From assembly GCA_036272735.1 (NCBI GenBank), contig DATAYF010000550.1, positions 1 through 13,533 of the forward strand: a DNA stretch of 13,533 bases, in the 5' to 3' direction. Source of the DNA: DATAYF01 sp036272735. GTDB lineage: Bacteria > Chloroflexota > Ktedonobacteria > Ktedonobacterales > Ktedonobacteraceae. How positions within the stretch are numbered: position 1 is the stretch's first letter; every line of letters begins with the position of its first letter. The notes beneath the pieces are model-generated. The model made no database searches. It was given only the letters and a program-made list of their open reading frames with translations, and was not told the origin of the DNA. The translations under genes were made by a program, and so were the position numbers. Of this stretch, positions 1 through 7,214 are shown piece by piece.

Positions 1-364
1 CAACCATATATAGGCACCTGGAGATCGTTGCGATAGGGTGCGCTGTACGCGACGATACATGCAGAGTCTCACTTTCAGAAAACCATCATAGCTTTTTGCA
101 TACGGTTTGGTCATACAAGAAATATATTAACCATTGTACTACGTTTGGGCTTTTCCAGCGAATATACATTGGGTATAGTCATTCACTTTCACCCTTTTGG
201 GGGATAATGCTAGCTAACCCGATGGGCACGTTTTTTTCGCCACCTGCGGCGGCAAGAAGAAAGAGAAGGTGGGGACACCCCACTCCCCGCCAGGGGCTGC
301 CGCCCCTGGACCCCGCTTCGAGAAACGCGCTTACCACTGCCCTTCCAATCAAAACCCATGCGCG
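1..364. other. Intergenic region upstream of arginase, no gene supported
   Basis: I find no convincing gene here. Open frames exist on both strands (96-392 plus, 179-418 minus), but neither has a ribosome binding site. Their products are low-complexity Pro/Arg/Ala stretches created by reading through the GC-rich hairpins at 269-309. The first 240 bases are AT-richer and hold no clear promoter or terminator that I can defend. The left edge may be the flank of an off-window gene. Confidence 0.6.
269..309. repeat. Pair of adjacent GC-rich hairpins, likely dispersed intergenic repeat
   Basis: Two perfect foldbacks lie 6 bases apart. The first has a 6-bp stem, GTGGGG at 269-274 and CCCCAC at 278-283, around a 3-nt loop. 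The second has an 8-bp stem, CCAGGGGC at 290-297 and GCCCCTGG at 302-309, around the loop TGCC. The composition is much more GC-rich than the flanks. No T-tract follows on either strand, so this is not a standard intrinsic terminator. From general knowledge, similar hairpin-rich intergenic elements are scattered through some large bacterial genomes. That this one is dispersed is inference. Confidence 0.6.
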
Positions 365-393
365 TAGACAAGCAAGGGAACAAAGACTATAAT
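365..393 (+). promoter_or_regulatory. Housekeeping (sigma-70/sigma-A type) promoter for arginase
   Basis: The -35 box TAGACA (365-370, one mismatch to TTGACA) is separated by exactly 17 bases from a perfect -10 box TATAAT (388-393). Transcription would start near 400. That gives a short leader of about 40 nt containing the AGAGG ribosome binding site at 428-432, 7 nt before the arginase ATG. It is the best-matching promoter in the window. Confidence 0.7.
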
Positions 394-439
394 GAAGAGG
401 AATTATGGTGGTGTTCAAAGATGAACTAGAGGATGATAT

Positions 440-1339
440 ATGCGTATACGTGTAATTGGTGCGCCTATAGATCTAGGTGCAGATCGACGGGGAGTGGATA
501 TTGGTCCCAATGCGATTCGTTATGCCGGTTTGCATGAACGGCTGCAAGCACTCGGCCATACTATTCATGATGTTGGCAACCTGGCGATTCCCCAACCGGA
601 AAACCGACCGGTTGGCAATCCCCATTTAAAATATCTCGAACCAATTATTGATGCTGCTGAGGAACTGGCTCATCAGGTCAGTTCAGCGCTCAACGCTCAG
701 GAGTTCCCGCTCATTCTAGGTGGCGATCATAGTATCGCGCTTGGCTCGGTCAGCGGCGTAGCAAAAGTGCACAAAAACGTCGGCATCTTGTGGATCGACG
801 CCCACGCGGACTTCAACATCGAGGATACAACGCCATCCGGCAATATCCACGGCATGATTCTGTCCGCGCTGGTTGGCCTGGGTGACAAACGTCTGACCGA
901 TGTCGATGGCTGGTCGCCCAAAATCCACAAAGAAACCATCGTGATCGTTGGTGCACGCGACCTCGATCCAGGCGAGCAGAAACTGCTACGTGCCAACAAT
1001 ATCCATGTGTTCACGATGTCGGATATCGACGAACGAAGTATGTCCACGATCATGCGTGAGGCGATAGGGATTGCTGGCAGCAACGGCGCGAATCCCATTC
1101 ACCTGAGCCTGGATATGGACTCGCTAGACCCGCTGGAGGCTCCTGGCGTGGGCACTCCGGTGCGTGGTGGCTTGAGTTATCGTGAAGCACATTTCGCGAT
1201 GGAGCTGGTTGCGCGTTCTCAGCAGATCGTTTCGATGGACGTGGTAGAGGTCAATTCTATCCTCGATCGCGAAAATGCCACCGCCAGGCTAGCTGTTGAA
1301 CTGATTTTATCGGCGCTCGGCAAACGCATTTTATCGTGA
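440..1339 (+). CDS. rocF: Arginase (arginine amidinohydrolase)
   Basis: This cytoplasmic Mn2+ enzyme hydrolyses L-arginine to L-ornithine and urea, the first step of arginine catabolism. The protein has 299 residues, the usual size for bacterial arginase. The ureohydrolase metal-site motifs are all present: GGDHS at 94-98, DAHADFN at 120-126, SLDMDSLDP at 223-231, and a conserved Glu in DVVEVN near 270. The SGNIHGM segment at 133-139 and the GTPVRGG segment near 238-244 favour arginase over agmatinase or formimidoglutamase. The ATG at 440 has AGAGG 7 nt upstream and sits behind a strong promoter. Family membership is very secure; substrate choice between arginine and a related guanidino compound is inferred from motifs. 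No arginine-responsive operator is recognisable. The next gene, ilvE, follows after 122 nt. Confidence 0.95.
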   Translation: MRIRVIGAPIDLGADRRGVDIGPNAIRYAGLHERLQALGHTIHDVGNLAIPQPENRPVGNPHLKYLEPIIDAAEELAHQVSSALNAQEFPLILGGDHSIALGSVSGVAKVHKNVGILWIDAHADFNIEDTTPSGNIHGMILSALVGLGDKRLTDVDGWSPKIHKETIVIVGARDLDPGEQKLLRANNIHVFTMSDIDERSMSTIMREAIGIAGSNGANPIHLSLDMDSLDPLEAPGVGTPVRGGLSYREAHFAMELVARSQQIVSMDVVEVNSILDRENATARLAVELILSALGKRILS

Positions 1340-1358
1340 GCTTTTAGCGTTCGCTATC

Positions 1359-1387
1359 TTGCGCCTGGCGCGTATGTCTTGCATAAT
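1359..1387 (+). promoter_or_regulatory. Weak candidate promoter for ilvE
   Basis: TTGCGC (1359-1364), a 17-base spacer and CATAAT (1382-1387, one mismatch to TATAAT) lie in the 122-nt gap between rocF and ilvE. The -10 is good but the -35 matches only its first three bases. No terminator hairpin separates rocF from ilvE, so co-transcription from the rocF promoter is equally possible. Confidence 0.3.
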
Positions 1388-1461
1388 AAAAGAAGACCAG
1401 AAAAAACAAAGAAAGGCAGGTCCAGGTAAGTAGCAGAGGTGCCACTTATCCTCAAAACAAC

Positions 1462-2397
1462 ATGACGAACAACGAAATTTTTATGAACGGGGAATTTATC
1501 CCAGCGGAACGTGGTGTTATTTCAGTGCGCACACACGGCTTCGCCTACGGTACTGGCTGTTTTGAAGGCATCCGGGGCTACTGGAATGAAGAGGACCAGC
1601 AAGTCTATCTCTTCCGCCTGCGAGAACACTACGAACGCCTCCTGCGCTCGTGCAAAATCTTACACATGTCCATTCCCTATACTGTCGAACAGCTCATGGA
1701 CATCAGCGTCGAGCTTGTCAGGCGCAACGACCAGCACGAAGATGTCTATCTGCGCCCGGTTGTGTATATTAGCGATCCCGTCATCGGCGTGCGCCTGCAC
1801 GGTCTCAAGTACGAATTCTTGCTCACCTCCGAGCCGATGGGAAACTACATCGAGATCACCGGCCTGCACTGTGGTGTCTCATCCTGGCGACGTATCGACG
1901 ATAACGCCATCCCCGCGCGCGCCAAAGTCTGCGGTGCCTACGTCAACTCGGCCTTCGCCAAAACCGAGGCCGTTGAAAATGGTTTCGACGAAGCGATTAT
2001 GCTCACTAACGAGGGAAATGTATCCGAGGGTAGCGCCGAAAACATCTTCCTGATCAGCAATGGGCAAATTATCACACCAGCACCAACCGAAAATATCCTG
2101 CTGGGTGTGACTCGCGACACCATCATGCAGCTTGCCAGGCGGGAACTGGGCATCATTACCCAGGAGCGCGCCATGGATCGTACCGAACTGTATAACGCCG
2201 ACGAGCTGTTCCTGTGCGGCACAGGTGCGCAGGTGGCCCCGGTCGTGAGCGTCGACCATCGTGCGGTCGGCAATGGCGAGGTTGGCCCGCTGACCGACAG
2301 GCTGCAAAAGCTCTACTTCGAGGTTGTCAAAGGCAAGCCCGAGTACCGCGACGAGTGGTGCACTCCCGTCTATGCAGGAGTGGCGCAACGCTCGTAA
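1462..2397 (+). CDS. ilvE: Branched-chain amino acid aminotransferase
   Basis: This PLP enzyme of fold type IV (class IV aminotransferase) interconverts branched-chain 2-oxo acids plus glutamate with Leu, Ile or Val. It acts in the last step of their synthesis and the first step of breakdown. The protein has 311 residues, typical of the family. Lys155 (ARAKVCGAY) is the expected Schiff-base lysine. Glu189 in SEGSAEN lies 34 residues further on, the same spacing as K159/E193 of E. coli IlvE. The Y-L-R-P motif at 96-99 matches the substrate-carboxylate site, and GTGA near 253-256 binds the phosphate and carboxylate. D-amino acid aminotransferase and aminodeoxychorismate lyase are relatives, but THGFAYGTGCFEGIRGY near the N-terminus fits BCAT best. 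No good ribosome binding site precedes the ATG at 1462 (AGAGGT at 1435-1440 is 21 nt away). The start is therefore chosen by family alignment. A strong terminator follows. Confidence 0.94.
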   Translation: MTNNEIFMNGEFIPAERGVISVRTHGFAYGTGCFEGIRGYWNEEDQQVYLFRLREHYERLLRSCKILHMSIPYTVEQLMDISVELVRRNDQHEDVYLRPVVYISDPVIGVRLHGLKYEFLLTSEPMGNYIEITGLHCGVSSWRRIDDNAIPARAKVCGAYVNSAFAKTEAVENGFDEAIMLTNEGNVSEGSAENIFLISNGQIITPAPTENILLGVTRDTIMQLARRELGIITQERAMDRTELYNADELFLCGTGAQVAPVVSVDHRAVGNGEVGPLTDRLQKLYFEVVKGKPEYRDEWCTPVYAGVAQRS

Positions 2398-2428
2398 GCA
2401 CAGTAATTATTACAAACCCAACACACCG

Positions 2429-2473
2429 AAAGAGGCTGGAAGCTTTATTTGAATGCTTCCAGCCTCTTTTTTT
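2429..2473 (+). terminator. Rho-independent terminator after ilvE
   Basis: A perfect 15-bp stem (2429-2443 pairing with 2455-2469) surrounds an 11-nt loop, and an uninterrupted run of seven T spans 2467-2473. It begins 31 nt after the ilvE stop and separates it from the next plus-strand gene. Confidence 0.93.
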
Positions 2474-2515
2474 ATCGCCGCCTGGTAGCAGCGGGCTATA
2501 TTGCTTGCTGACTCC

Positions 2516-2543
2516 TTGCAATGAGACGATACGTATTATATGG
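2516..2543 (+). promoter_or_regulatory. Candidate promoter for the MDR oxidoreductase
   Basis: TTGCAA (2516-2521), a 16-base spacer and TATATG (2538-2543) each match the consensus at 4 of 6 positions. An overlapping TATTAT (2534-2539) could be an alternative -10. The gene follows a strong terminator, so some promoter is expected in 2474-2598. Confidence 0.35.
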
Positions 2544-2598
2544 AGCCTACTGACGTAACCAATGGTGCGAACCGGTGGGAACAAAGGAGATGGAAAAG

Positions 2599-3603
2599 AT
2601 GAAAGCTATTCAATTTGATCGGTATGGTGAGCCGACAAAGGTTCTCGCGGTTCAGGAGCGTCCTCTCCCAGAACCTGGAAATGGGGAGGTGCGTGTTCGT
2701 ATCCTCGCCAGTCCCATCAATCCATCTGACCTGTTGTTTGTGCGAGGACACTATGCAGGTGTGCAACCACAATTTCCATCGCCGGTTGGATTTGAGGGGG
2801 TTGGCATCGTTGATGCTGTCGGACCGCAGGTGCGCAGTCCTATCCCTGGACAGCGCGTAGCGGTCTTCAATGGCGAGAAGGGTGGCAACTGGGCCGAATA
2901 TACCGTTCTGCCCGCGACCGCTCTGCTTCCGGTACCCGGTGATATTCCCGATGAGCAGGCAGCCTCCTTTCTCATCAACCCGGCATCAGCCATCCTCATG
3001 CTCCGTCACGTTCTAGCCATCCCTCGGGGTGAATGGCTGCTCCAATCAGCAGCCGGGTCCGAACTGGGACGTATGATCATCAGGCTGGCGAAACACGATG
3101 GAGTCCGCACAATGAACGTTGTCCGCCGCCGTGAAGCAATGGCTGAATTGGAACACCTGGGGGCCGACACCGTCATTGTATCCACCGAGGGGCCGATTGA
3201 CGAGCAAGTTCGCAGGATCGTTGGTCCACAGGGCGTCCAGTATGCCATCGATCCGGTGGTCGGAGAAACAGGAACCCAGATGTATCAGGCGCTTGGCAAC
3301 GATGGTAGAATGCTGGTCTATGGCTCCCTCACCGGCGAACCAATCCGCGTTGGAGCCGACCCGCGCTTCATTCTGGCAGGCCGCCGCATTCTAGAAGTTT
3401 TTTGGCTCGGCTACTGGCTTCCCAGGCTTGATGAGGCAGCACGAGGCAATCTGTTTCAGGAAATTGTTGCACTCATGCGCGACGGCATTCTCGTGACCTC
3501 TGCTGCGCGTAAATTTTCCCTCGACGAGATTGGCACCGCCGTCATACAAGCAGAATCAACAGGCAGGCAAGGAAAGGTATTGCTTGTACCCCAGAAGCAA
3601 TAA
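2599..3603 (+). CDS. Zinc-free MDR oxidoreductase (enoyl reductase / quinone oxidoreductase-like)
   Basis: This is an NAD(P)H-dependent medium-chain dehydrogenase/reductase of 334 residues. The N-terminal GroES-like domain (about 1-120) carries INPSDLLFVRG near 40-50 and GFEGVGIV near 64-71. The Rossmann domain has AAGSELGR at 151-158. The Arg-rich NVVRRRE at 173-179 lies where the 2'-phosphate of NADPH is usually bound. The protein contains no cysteine at all, so both catalytic and structural zinc sites of true alcohol dehydrogenases are missing. The pattern, including the FLINPASA segment at 124-131, fits the 2-enoyl thioester reductase/MECR-like branch; a quinone reductase role is also possible. 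The substrate is unknown. I chose ATG 2599 because AAAGGAG (2583-2589) lies 9 nt before it; the upstream GTG 2575 and ATG 2590 lie before or against that site. The gene converges on rpsI. Confidence 0.88.
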   Translation: MKAIQFDRYGEPTKVLAVQERPLPEPGNGEVRVRILASPINPSDLLFVRGHYAGVQPQFPSPVGFEGVGIVDAVGPQVRSPIPGQRVAVFNGEKGGNWAEYTVLPATALLPVPGDIPDEQAASFLINPASAILMLRHVLAIPRGEWLLQSAAGSELGRMIIRLAKHDGVRTMNVVRRREAMAELEHLGADTVIVSTEGPIDEQVRRIVGPQGVQYAIDPVVGETGTQMYQALGNDGRMLVYGSLTGEPIRVGADPRFILAGRRILEVFWLGYWLPRLDEAARGNLFQEIVALMRDGILVTSAARKFSLDEIGTAVIQAESTGRQGKVLLVPQKQ

Positions 3604-3617
3604 ATTTCGTTGGAGAG

Positions 3618-3665
3618 AAAAAAGCACCCCTGCCGGAAACGAGTTCCTGGCAGGGGTGCTTTTTT
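3618..3665. terminator. Bidirectional terminator between the MDR gene and rpsI
   Basis: A 17-bp perfect stem (3618-3634 with 3649-3665) starts with six A and ends with six T. After transcription in either direction the GC-rich hairpin is thus followed by a U-tract. Four further pairs (3635-3638 with 3644-3647) extend the hairpin past a bulged base. It sits 14 nt after the plus-strand stop and 30 nt beyond the minus-strand rpsI stop, so it likely closes both transcripts. Confidence 0.93.
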
Positions 3666-3695
3666 CTGTCGTATACGAAAAATGTCAGGCAATGA

Positions 3696-4106
3696 TTAGC
3701 GCTTCGTATACTGTGGAGCCTTACGGGCACGCTTCAAACCTGGTTTCTTACGTTCCTTCATACGTGGGTCGCGCGTGAGATAACCGGCCTTACGCATACC
3801 CGACTTGAAGTCGGGATTCATGCGTACCAGCGCGCGCGCCGTGGCATGACGGATCGCACCGGCCTGGCCACTGGTGCCACCACCGCCGACACGAATGGTA
3901 ATCGTAAAATTATTATTCAGGTCGAGAGCACGAAATGGGGCAACAAGGGCCGCTAGTTGTGACTCGCGCTGGCCGAAGTAGGACTGCGCGGTTTTGCCGT
4001 TGACCTGAATGCTGCCATCACCATTGGGATAGAGACGCACACGAGCTACAGACGTTTTGCGTCGTCCCATCCCATAATAATACTCGCCTTTGGGGGTATC
4101 AGCCAA
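3696..4106 (-). CDS. rpsI: 30S ribosomal protein S9
   Basis: S9 sits in the head of the small ribosomal subunit, and its basic C-terminal tail reaches P-site tRNA. The protein has 136 residues. YGMGRRKTSVARVRL after a short N-terminal arm, the glycine-rich GGGGTSGQAGAIRHATARAL and the terminal Lys-Arg are all family hallmarks. The start codon is TTG (4106-4104), with GAGGAG at 4120-4115 placed 8 nt upstream. The only nearby ATG (codon 13) would delete the conserved beginning. It is the last gene of the minus-strand cluster, 18 nt after rplM, a pairing kept across bacteria. The shared terminator at 3618-3665 follows. Confidence 0.97.
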   Translation of the reverse strand: MADTPKGEYYYGMGRRKTSVARVRLYPNGDGSIQVNGKTAQSYFGQRESQLAALVAPFRALDLNNNFTITIRVGGGGTSGQAGAIRHATARALVRMNPDFKSGMRKAGYLTRDPRMKERKKPGLKRARKAPQYTKR

Positions 4107-4124
4107 GGTAAATTCTCCTCTTCT

Positions 4125-4601
4125 TTACTTCGCCTCAGCGGCTTGCTTCTGTTTCAACAACGCCTCTGGACCAGTCCAGGCGACCGGCTTCTGCGCCTCG
4201 TGTGGATGGGTCGGACCAGCATAAATTTTCAAGCGACTCATCAATTGTTTGCCAAGGCGATTGTGCATCACCATGCCGCGTACGGCATGCTCGATTGCAC
4301 GCTCAGGGTGCTTGCCTTCAAGGGTCTGACGCAGTGATGTTGTTTTCAAGCCACCAGGATATTGCGAGTGGCGATAGTACATCTTCTGTTCAAGACGATT
4401 GCCAGTGACCGCAATCTTCTCGGCATTGATCACAATCACAAAATCGCCGGTAGGAAGGTGCGGAGTAAAGGTAGGTTTATGTTTACCACGCAAGATCTGC
4501 GCGATCTGCGAAGCCAGGCGACCCAGGACCTGCCCCTCGGCATCGATGACATACCATTGGGGTTGCAGATCAGCGGCCTTGGCGCTATATGTCTTCATCA
4601 T
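4125..4601 (-). CDS. rplM: 50S ribosomal protein L13
   Basis: L13 is an early-assembling protein of the large ribosomal subunit. The 158-residue product shows the standard features: KTYSAK at the start, WYVIDAEGQVLGRLAS, RGKHKPTFTPH, TGDFVIVINAEKI, and VRGMVMHNRLG. I place the start at ATG 4601 because GGAG at 4614-4611 is 9 nt upstream. That ATG also overlaps the TGA stop of truA as ATGA, a classic translational coupling arrangement. The next codon is also ATG (4598), a possible alternative giving one residue less. An upstream in-frame TTG at 4616 lies within the ribosome binding site itself and is rejected. rpsI follows 18 nt later. Confidence 0.96.
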   Translation of the reverse strand: MMKTYSAKAADLQPQWYVIDAEGQVLGRLASQIAQILRGKHKPTFTPHLPTGDFVIVINAEKIAVTGNRLEQKMYYRHSQYPGGLKTTSLRQTLEGKHPERAIEHAVRGMVMHNRLGKQLMSRLKIYAGPTHPHEAQKPVAWTGPEALLKQKQAAEAK

Positions 4602-5398
4602 GTGTTTACACTCCAAATTTCATCGGGATAATCAACCCGTACCAGACACAGCCCATGCGGGGGAACCGCTGAACCAGGGTGCGTCTTCTCAGCACGTTGC
4701 ACAATGGTGGCAAACTCGTCGAGACAGAGACGTTGCTGCCCCACCAGTAGCAGCGTCCCAACCATTCTGCGCACCTGCCCCGTGAGAAAAGCATTTGCCG
4801 TAAAATCGCAGTAGACGCAGGCAGTGCCTTCCTGACGCGTGCAACGCGCCTCAATCAGCGTACGAATACAGTGATGTGGCCCCGGCCTCGTCTGATTGGT
4901 ATCGTCGGGACTATGCCCAAAGGCTCCAAAATCCTTCCGTCCCAGCAAATATTGGCATGCGGCTTGCATTAAGTCAACATCCAACGGACGCGAATAGAGA
5001 TAGGTGTAACGAGCCTGCAGCGCCGTCGGCGTGCGCTCGTTCCAGATCGTATAGCGGTATGAACGTCTCAGCGCACTAAAGCGTGCGTGGAAACGTTCGG
5101 GAGCTTCTCTCGCCCAACGAACCACTAGCGTATTGGGTAAGACAGCATTCAAAGCTCGCTGCCATGACGCGGGGGACAGATTAGACGCTGTTTGAAAATG
5201 TATAACCTGCCCACTGGCATGCACGCCAGCATCGGTGCGACCCGATCCGATCACTACCGTCTGCTCGCTAGCAATGCGCGCAATCGCAGCTTCCAACTCA
5301 CCCTGCACCGTAGCGCCGTGCGAGACCGGTTGACGCTGAAAACCGTGGTAATCGGTGCCATCGTACTCGATACCGCAAGCAATCTTCTGTGTGTTCAT
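4598..5398 (-). CDS. truA: tRNA pseudouridine(38-40) synthase TruA
   Basis: TruA converts uridines 38, 39 and 40 in the tRNA anticodon stem-loop to pseudouridine. The 266-residue protein begins with IACGIEYDGTDYHGFQRQ and has the catalytic motif GSGRTDAGVHA at 51-61, with Asp56 as the expected nucleophile. RFHARFSA near 102-109 and FTANAFLTGQVRRMVGTLL in the C-terminal half are also typical. The ATG at 5398 has no clear ribosome binding site, and it lies 60 nt after rplQ. Its last codons contain the ribosome binding site of rplM and the two genes overlap by 4 nt. In Bacillus, ecfA1-ecfA2-ecfT lie between rplQ and truA; here they are missing and truA follows rplQ directly. Confidence 0.96.
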   Translation of the reverse strand: MNTQKIACGIEYDGTDYHGFQRQPVSHGATVQGELEAAIARIASEQTVVIGSGRTDAGVHASGQVIHFQTASNLSPASWQRALNAVLPNTLVVRWAREAPERFHARFSALRRSYRYTIWNERTPTALQARYTYLYSRPLDVDLMQAACQYLLGRKDFGAFGHSPDDTNQTRPGPHHCIRTLIEARCTRQEGTACVYCDFTANAFLTGQVRRMVGTLLLVGQQRLCLDEFATIVQRAEKTHPGSAVPPHGLCLVRVDYPDEIWSVNT

Positions 5399-5458
5399 GT
5401 ACTACTAGCCACATTACGCGACGGGACGGATTTCGGCACAGCTCAGGGCTAGCAGCCC

Positions 5459-6085
5459 CTAGACAAGTGCGATCTGCGCCATGTCGGAGGCGTCGCCCTT
5501 CCGTTTGCCAAGCTTGGTAATACGGGTGTAGCCACCGGGACGACCGATGTAACGAGGAGCAAGCTCGTCGAATATCTTCCTGACGACCAACTCATCAGGC
5601 AGAGCGCTCAGGATCTGGCGGCGAGCATGTACCTCGATAACCATCGCCTGGTGTGCAGCCTGCAAAGCCTTTTCGGCGTCTTCCTCGTTAGAGATAATAC
5701 GCAACAGCTCCTCACGGCGCGCCTTGAGCTTATCTTCCAGGAACTTACGGCCGCGATCAGTCAGGGGAGCTTTGAGTTGTTGCGCGCGCTCGTCATTAGA
5801 TCCGACCTTATCGTGCAGAGAAAAACGACCTTTGCGCGCGAACTCAAGAATTTGCCTGGCTTTTTCCTCGTCGGAAACAACCGTCGCGAGATGTTTGCGA
5901 GCTGCCTGGTGCCCTTTTACCGCAGTCGTGATGAGCTTCTCAACTTCGCCACGAATTGCATTGGCACGAGCCTCAGTTGTTTGAATACGATCAAACCGGA
6001 TCAGACCTGCCATCATGCTCCGACGCGCGGAACGACGGCGTGGCTCAGGCATATTTATCCGGTTCCCAGCAATGCGGTGCCTCAA
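5459..6085 (-). CDS. rplQ: 50S ribosomal protein L17, enlarged form
   Basis: L17 lies near the peptide exit side of the large subunit. The start is TTG 6085, with GGAGGA at 6096-6091 placed 5 nt upstream inside the last rpoA codons. It yields the family N-terminus M-RHRIAG. A longer frame to ATG 6235 would run 149 nt into rpoA and is rejected. The C-terminal block (about 163-208) is canonical: VVRKIFDELAPRY, RPGGYTRITKLG, GDASDMAQIALV. The protein has 208 residues against about 115-130 in most bacteria. The excess is a charged, helix-rich stretch at roughly 56-152, placed between the LITTA segment and VHARRQ. It contains sequences resembling the canonical AR(R/K)-x-DE segment again (62-83, 122-144, versus 154-176), which suggests internal duplication. 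The identity is secure; the insertion's role is unknown. Confidence 0.95.
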   Translation of the reverse strand: MRHRIAGNRINMPEPRRRSARRSMMAGLIRFDRIQTTEARANAIRGEVEKLITTAVKGHQAARKHLATVVSDEEKARQILEFARKGRFSLHDKVGSNDERAQQLKAPLTDRGRKFLEDKLKARREELLRIISNEEDAEKALQAAHQAMVIEVHARRQILSALPDELVVRKIFDELAPRYIGRPGGYTRITKLGKRKGDASDMAQIALV

Positions 6086-6086
6086 C

Positions 6087-7067
6087 TTATTCCTCCATTT
6101 CGTGATCGCCGTCCATATCGGCTCCGACGGCACTGGTACGCGGATTGGGTAAGAAATTGCGAACAAGCAAGCGTTCACGAAGTTCCTGCAAGCTCTTTTC
6201 GCCAAAGTTACGCACACCCAGCAAATCATCCTCATTCATCGAAAGCACCTGGCCCACTTTCGTGATATTGCTGCGTTTAAGGCAGTTATAAGCACGAACT
6301 GAGAGATCAAGCTCCTCGATAGGAGTGTCGTAGATTTTCTGTGGAATGGGCAGGCTGCTCAAAGGAGCCTTTTCGGGTTCGGGCAACTGCGCACGATAAT
6401 TGGCGAGCAACGTAAAGTGGCGCACCAGTATATCTGCGCTTTGCCGCAAAGCCTCATCTGGCGTAATCGTTCCATCCGTCGTCAATTCAAGAACAATTTT
6501 ATCAAAGTTGGTCATTTGACCGACACGAGTATGCTCAACGGCATAGTTGACCTTCTCTACCGGCGTGTAGATCGCATCAACGGGAATAACCCCGATGGGC
6601 TGATCTTCTTTCGAGTCGGCGGGCACATAGCCGCGACCAGGCTCCACGACCAGCTCCATGTCGAGGCGGGCGTTATCATTATCGAGGCTTGCAATATGAA
6701 GATCGGGATTGACGATCTCCACAGTGCTTGGGGCGATGATATCGGCCGCCGTCACCTCACGCTCACCGCTGATCTCCAAGCGCATCGAAACTGGATGATC
6801 GGAGAAGCAGCGCAGGCGCAACTTCTTGACATTCAGCACGATATCGGTGACATCTTCTTCCACGTCGGCAAGAGCCTGAAACTCGTGTTGTATACCCTCA
6901 ATTCGAATAGAGGTCACCGCCGCACCTGGCAACGATGAGAGCAAAACCCGCCGTAGCGAATTGCCCAGGGTCATACCATACCCTGCCTCTAACGGCTCAA
7001 TATCATAGCTCGCATAATTTCCTTGGGTCTTGGTATTTTTGATGCGAGGCAGAGCAATATCTAGCAA
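6087..7067 (-). CDS. rpoA: DNA-directed RNA polymerase subunit alpha
   Basis: Two alpha subunits scaffold RNA polymerase assembly, and their C-terminal domains contact UP elements and activators. The N-terminal domain shows EPLEAGYGMTLGNSLRRVLLSSLPG (family signature, about 24-48) and the RVGQMTNFDKIVLEL region near 181-195. The C-terminal domain (about 247-304) has LSVRAYNCLKR and GVRNFGEKSLQEL, keeping the DNA-contacting Arg and Asn. The start is uncertain. TTG 7067 gives M-LDIALPRI, which aligns with the Bacillus N-terminus, but it has only a weak ribosome binding site. GTG 7097 would add ten residues and also lacks a good site. The length is 326 residues from TTG and 336 from GTG. A 147-nt gap to rpsD holds no clear feature. 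The stop is one base before the rplQ start. Confidence 0.97.
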   Translation of the reverse strand: MLDIALPRIKNTKTQGNYASYDIEPLEAGYGMTLGNSLRRVLLSSLPGAAVTSIRIEGIQHEFQALADVEEDVTDIVLNVKKLRLRCFSDHPVSMRLEISGEREVTAADIIAPSTVEIVNPDLHIASLDNDNARLDMELVVEPGRGYVPADSKEDQPIGVIPVDAIYTPVEKVNYAVEHTRVGQMTNFDKIVLELTTDGTITPDEALRQSADILVRHFTLLANYRAQLPEPEKAPLSSLPIPQKIYDTPIEELDLSVRAYNCLKRSNITKVGQVLSMNEDDLLGVRNFGEKSLQELRERLLVRNFLPNPRTSAVGADMDGDHEMEE

Positions 7068-7214
7068 GGTTCTATCCAGCCTTTCTTTTTCTACCACAAT
7101 CTATGGCATCCGTAGGCATCAGCACATAACACCGCAGAGCACCAGAGATACATACTACTGGTAGTCCAAGAGATTTTCACCTTAACTTAAAGGAATCCCC
7201 ACCACTACAGCATA

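Noticed and set aside
96..392. 98-codon plus-strand open frame upstream of arginase
   Set aside because: It has no ribosome binding site, reads through the two GC hairpins and the arginase promoter, and gives low-complexity Pro/Arg sequence.
179..418. 79-codon minus-strand open frame in the same region
   Set aside because: It is the opposite reading of the same hairpin island and shows no family resemblance or start signal.
1511..2053. 180-codon plus-strand frame inside ilvE
   Set aside because: It is an out-of-frame shadow of ilvE, rich in Ser/Thr/Ala, as expected from a frame shift of a real gene.
5459..6235. 258-residue version of L17 starting at ATG 6235
   Set aside because: It would overlap rpoA by 149 nt with a non-L17 N-terminus; TTG 6085 has an ideal ribosome binding site and the family start.
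5627..6265. 212-codon plus-strand frame antisense to rplQ and rpoA
   Set aside because: It lies wholly opposite two certain genes, lacks domain features and has no ribosome binding site.
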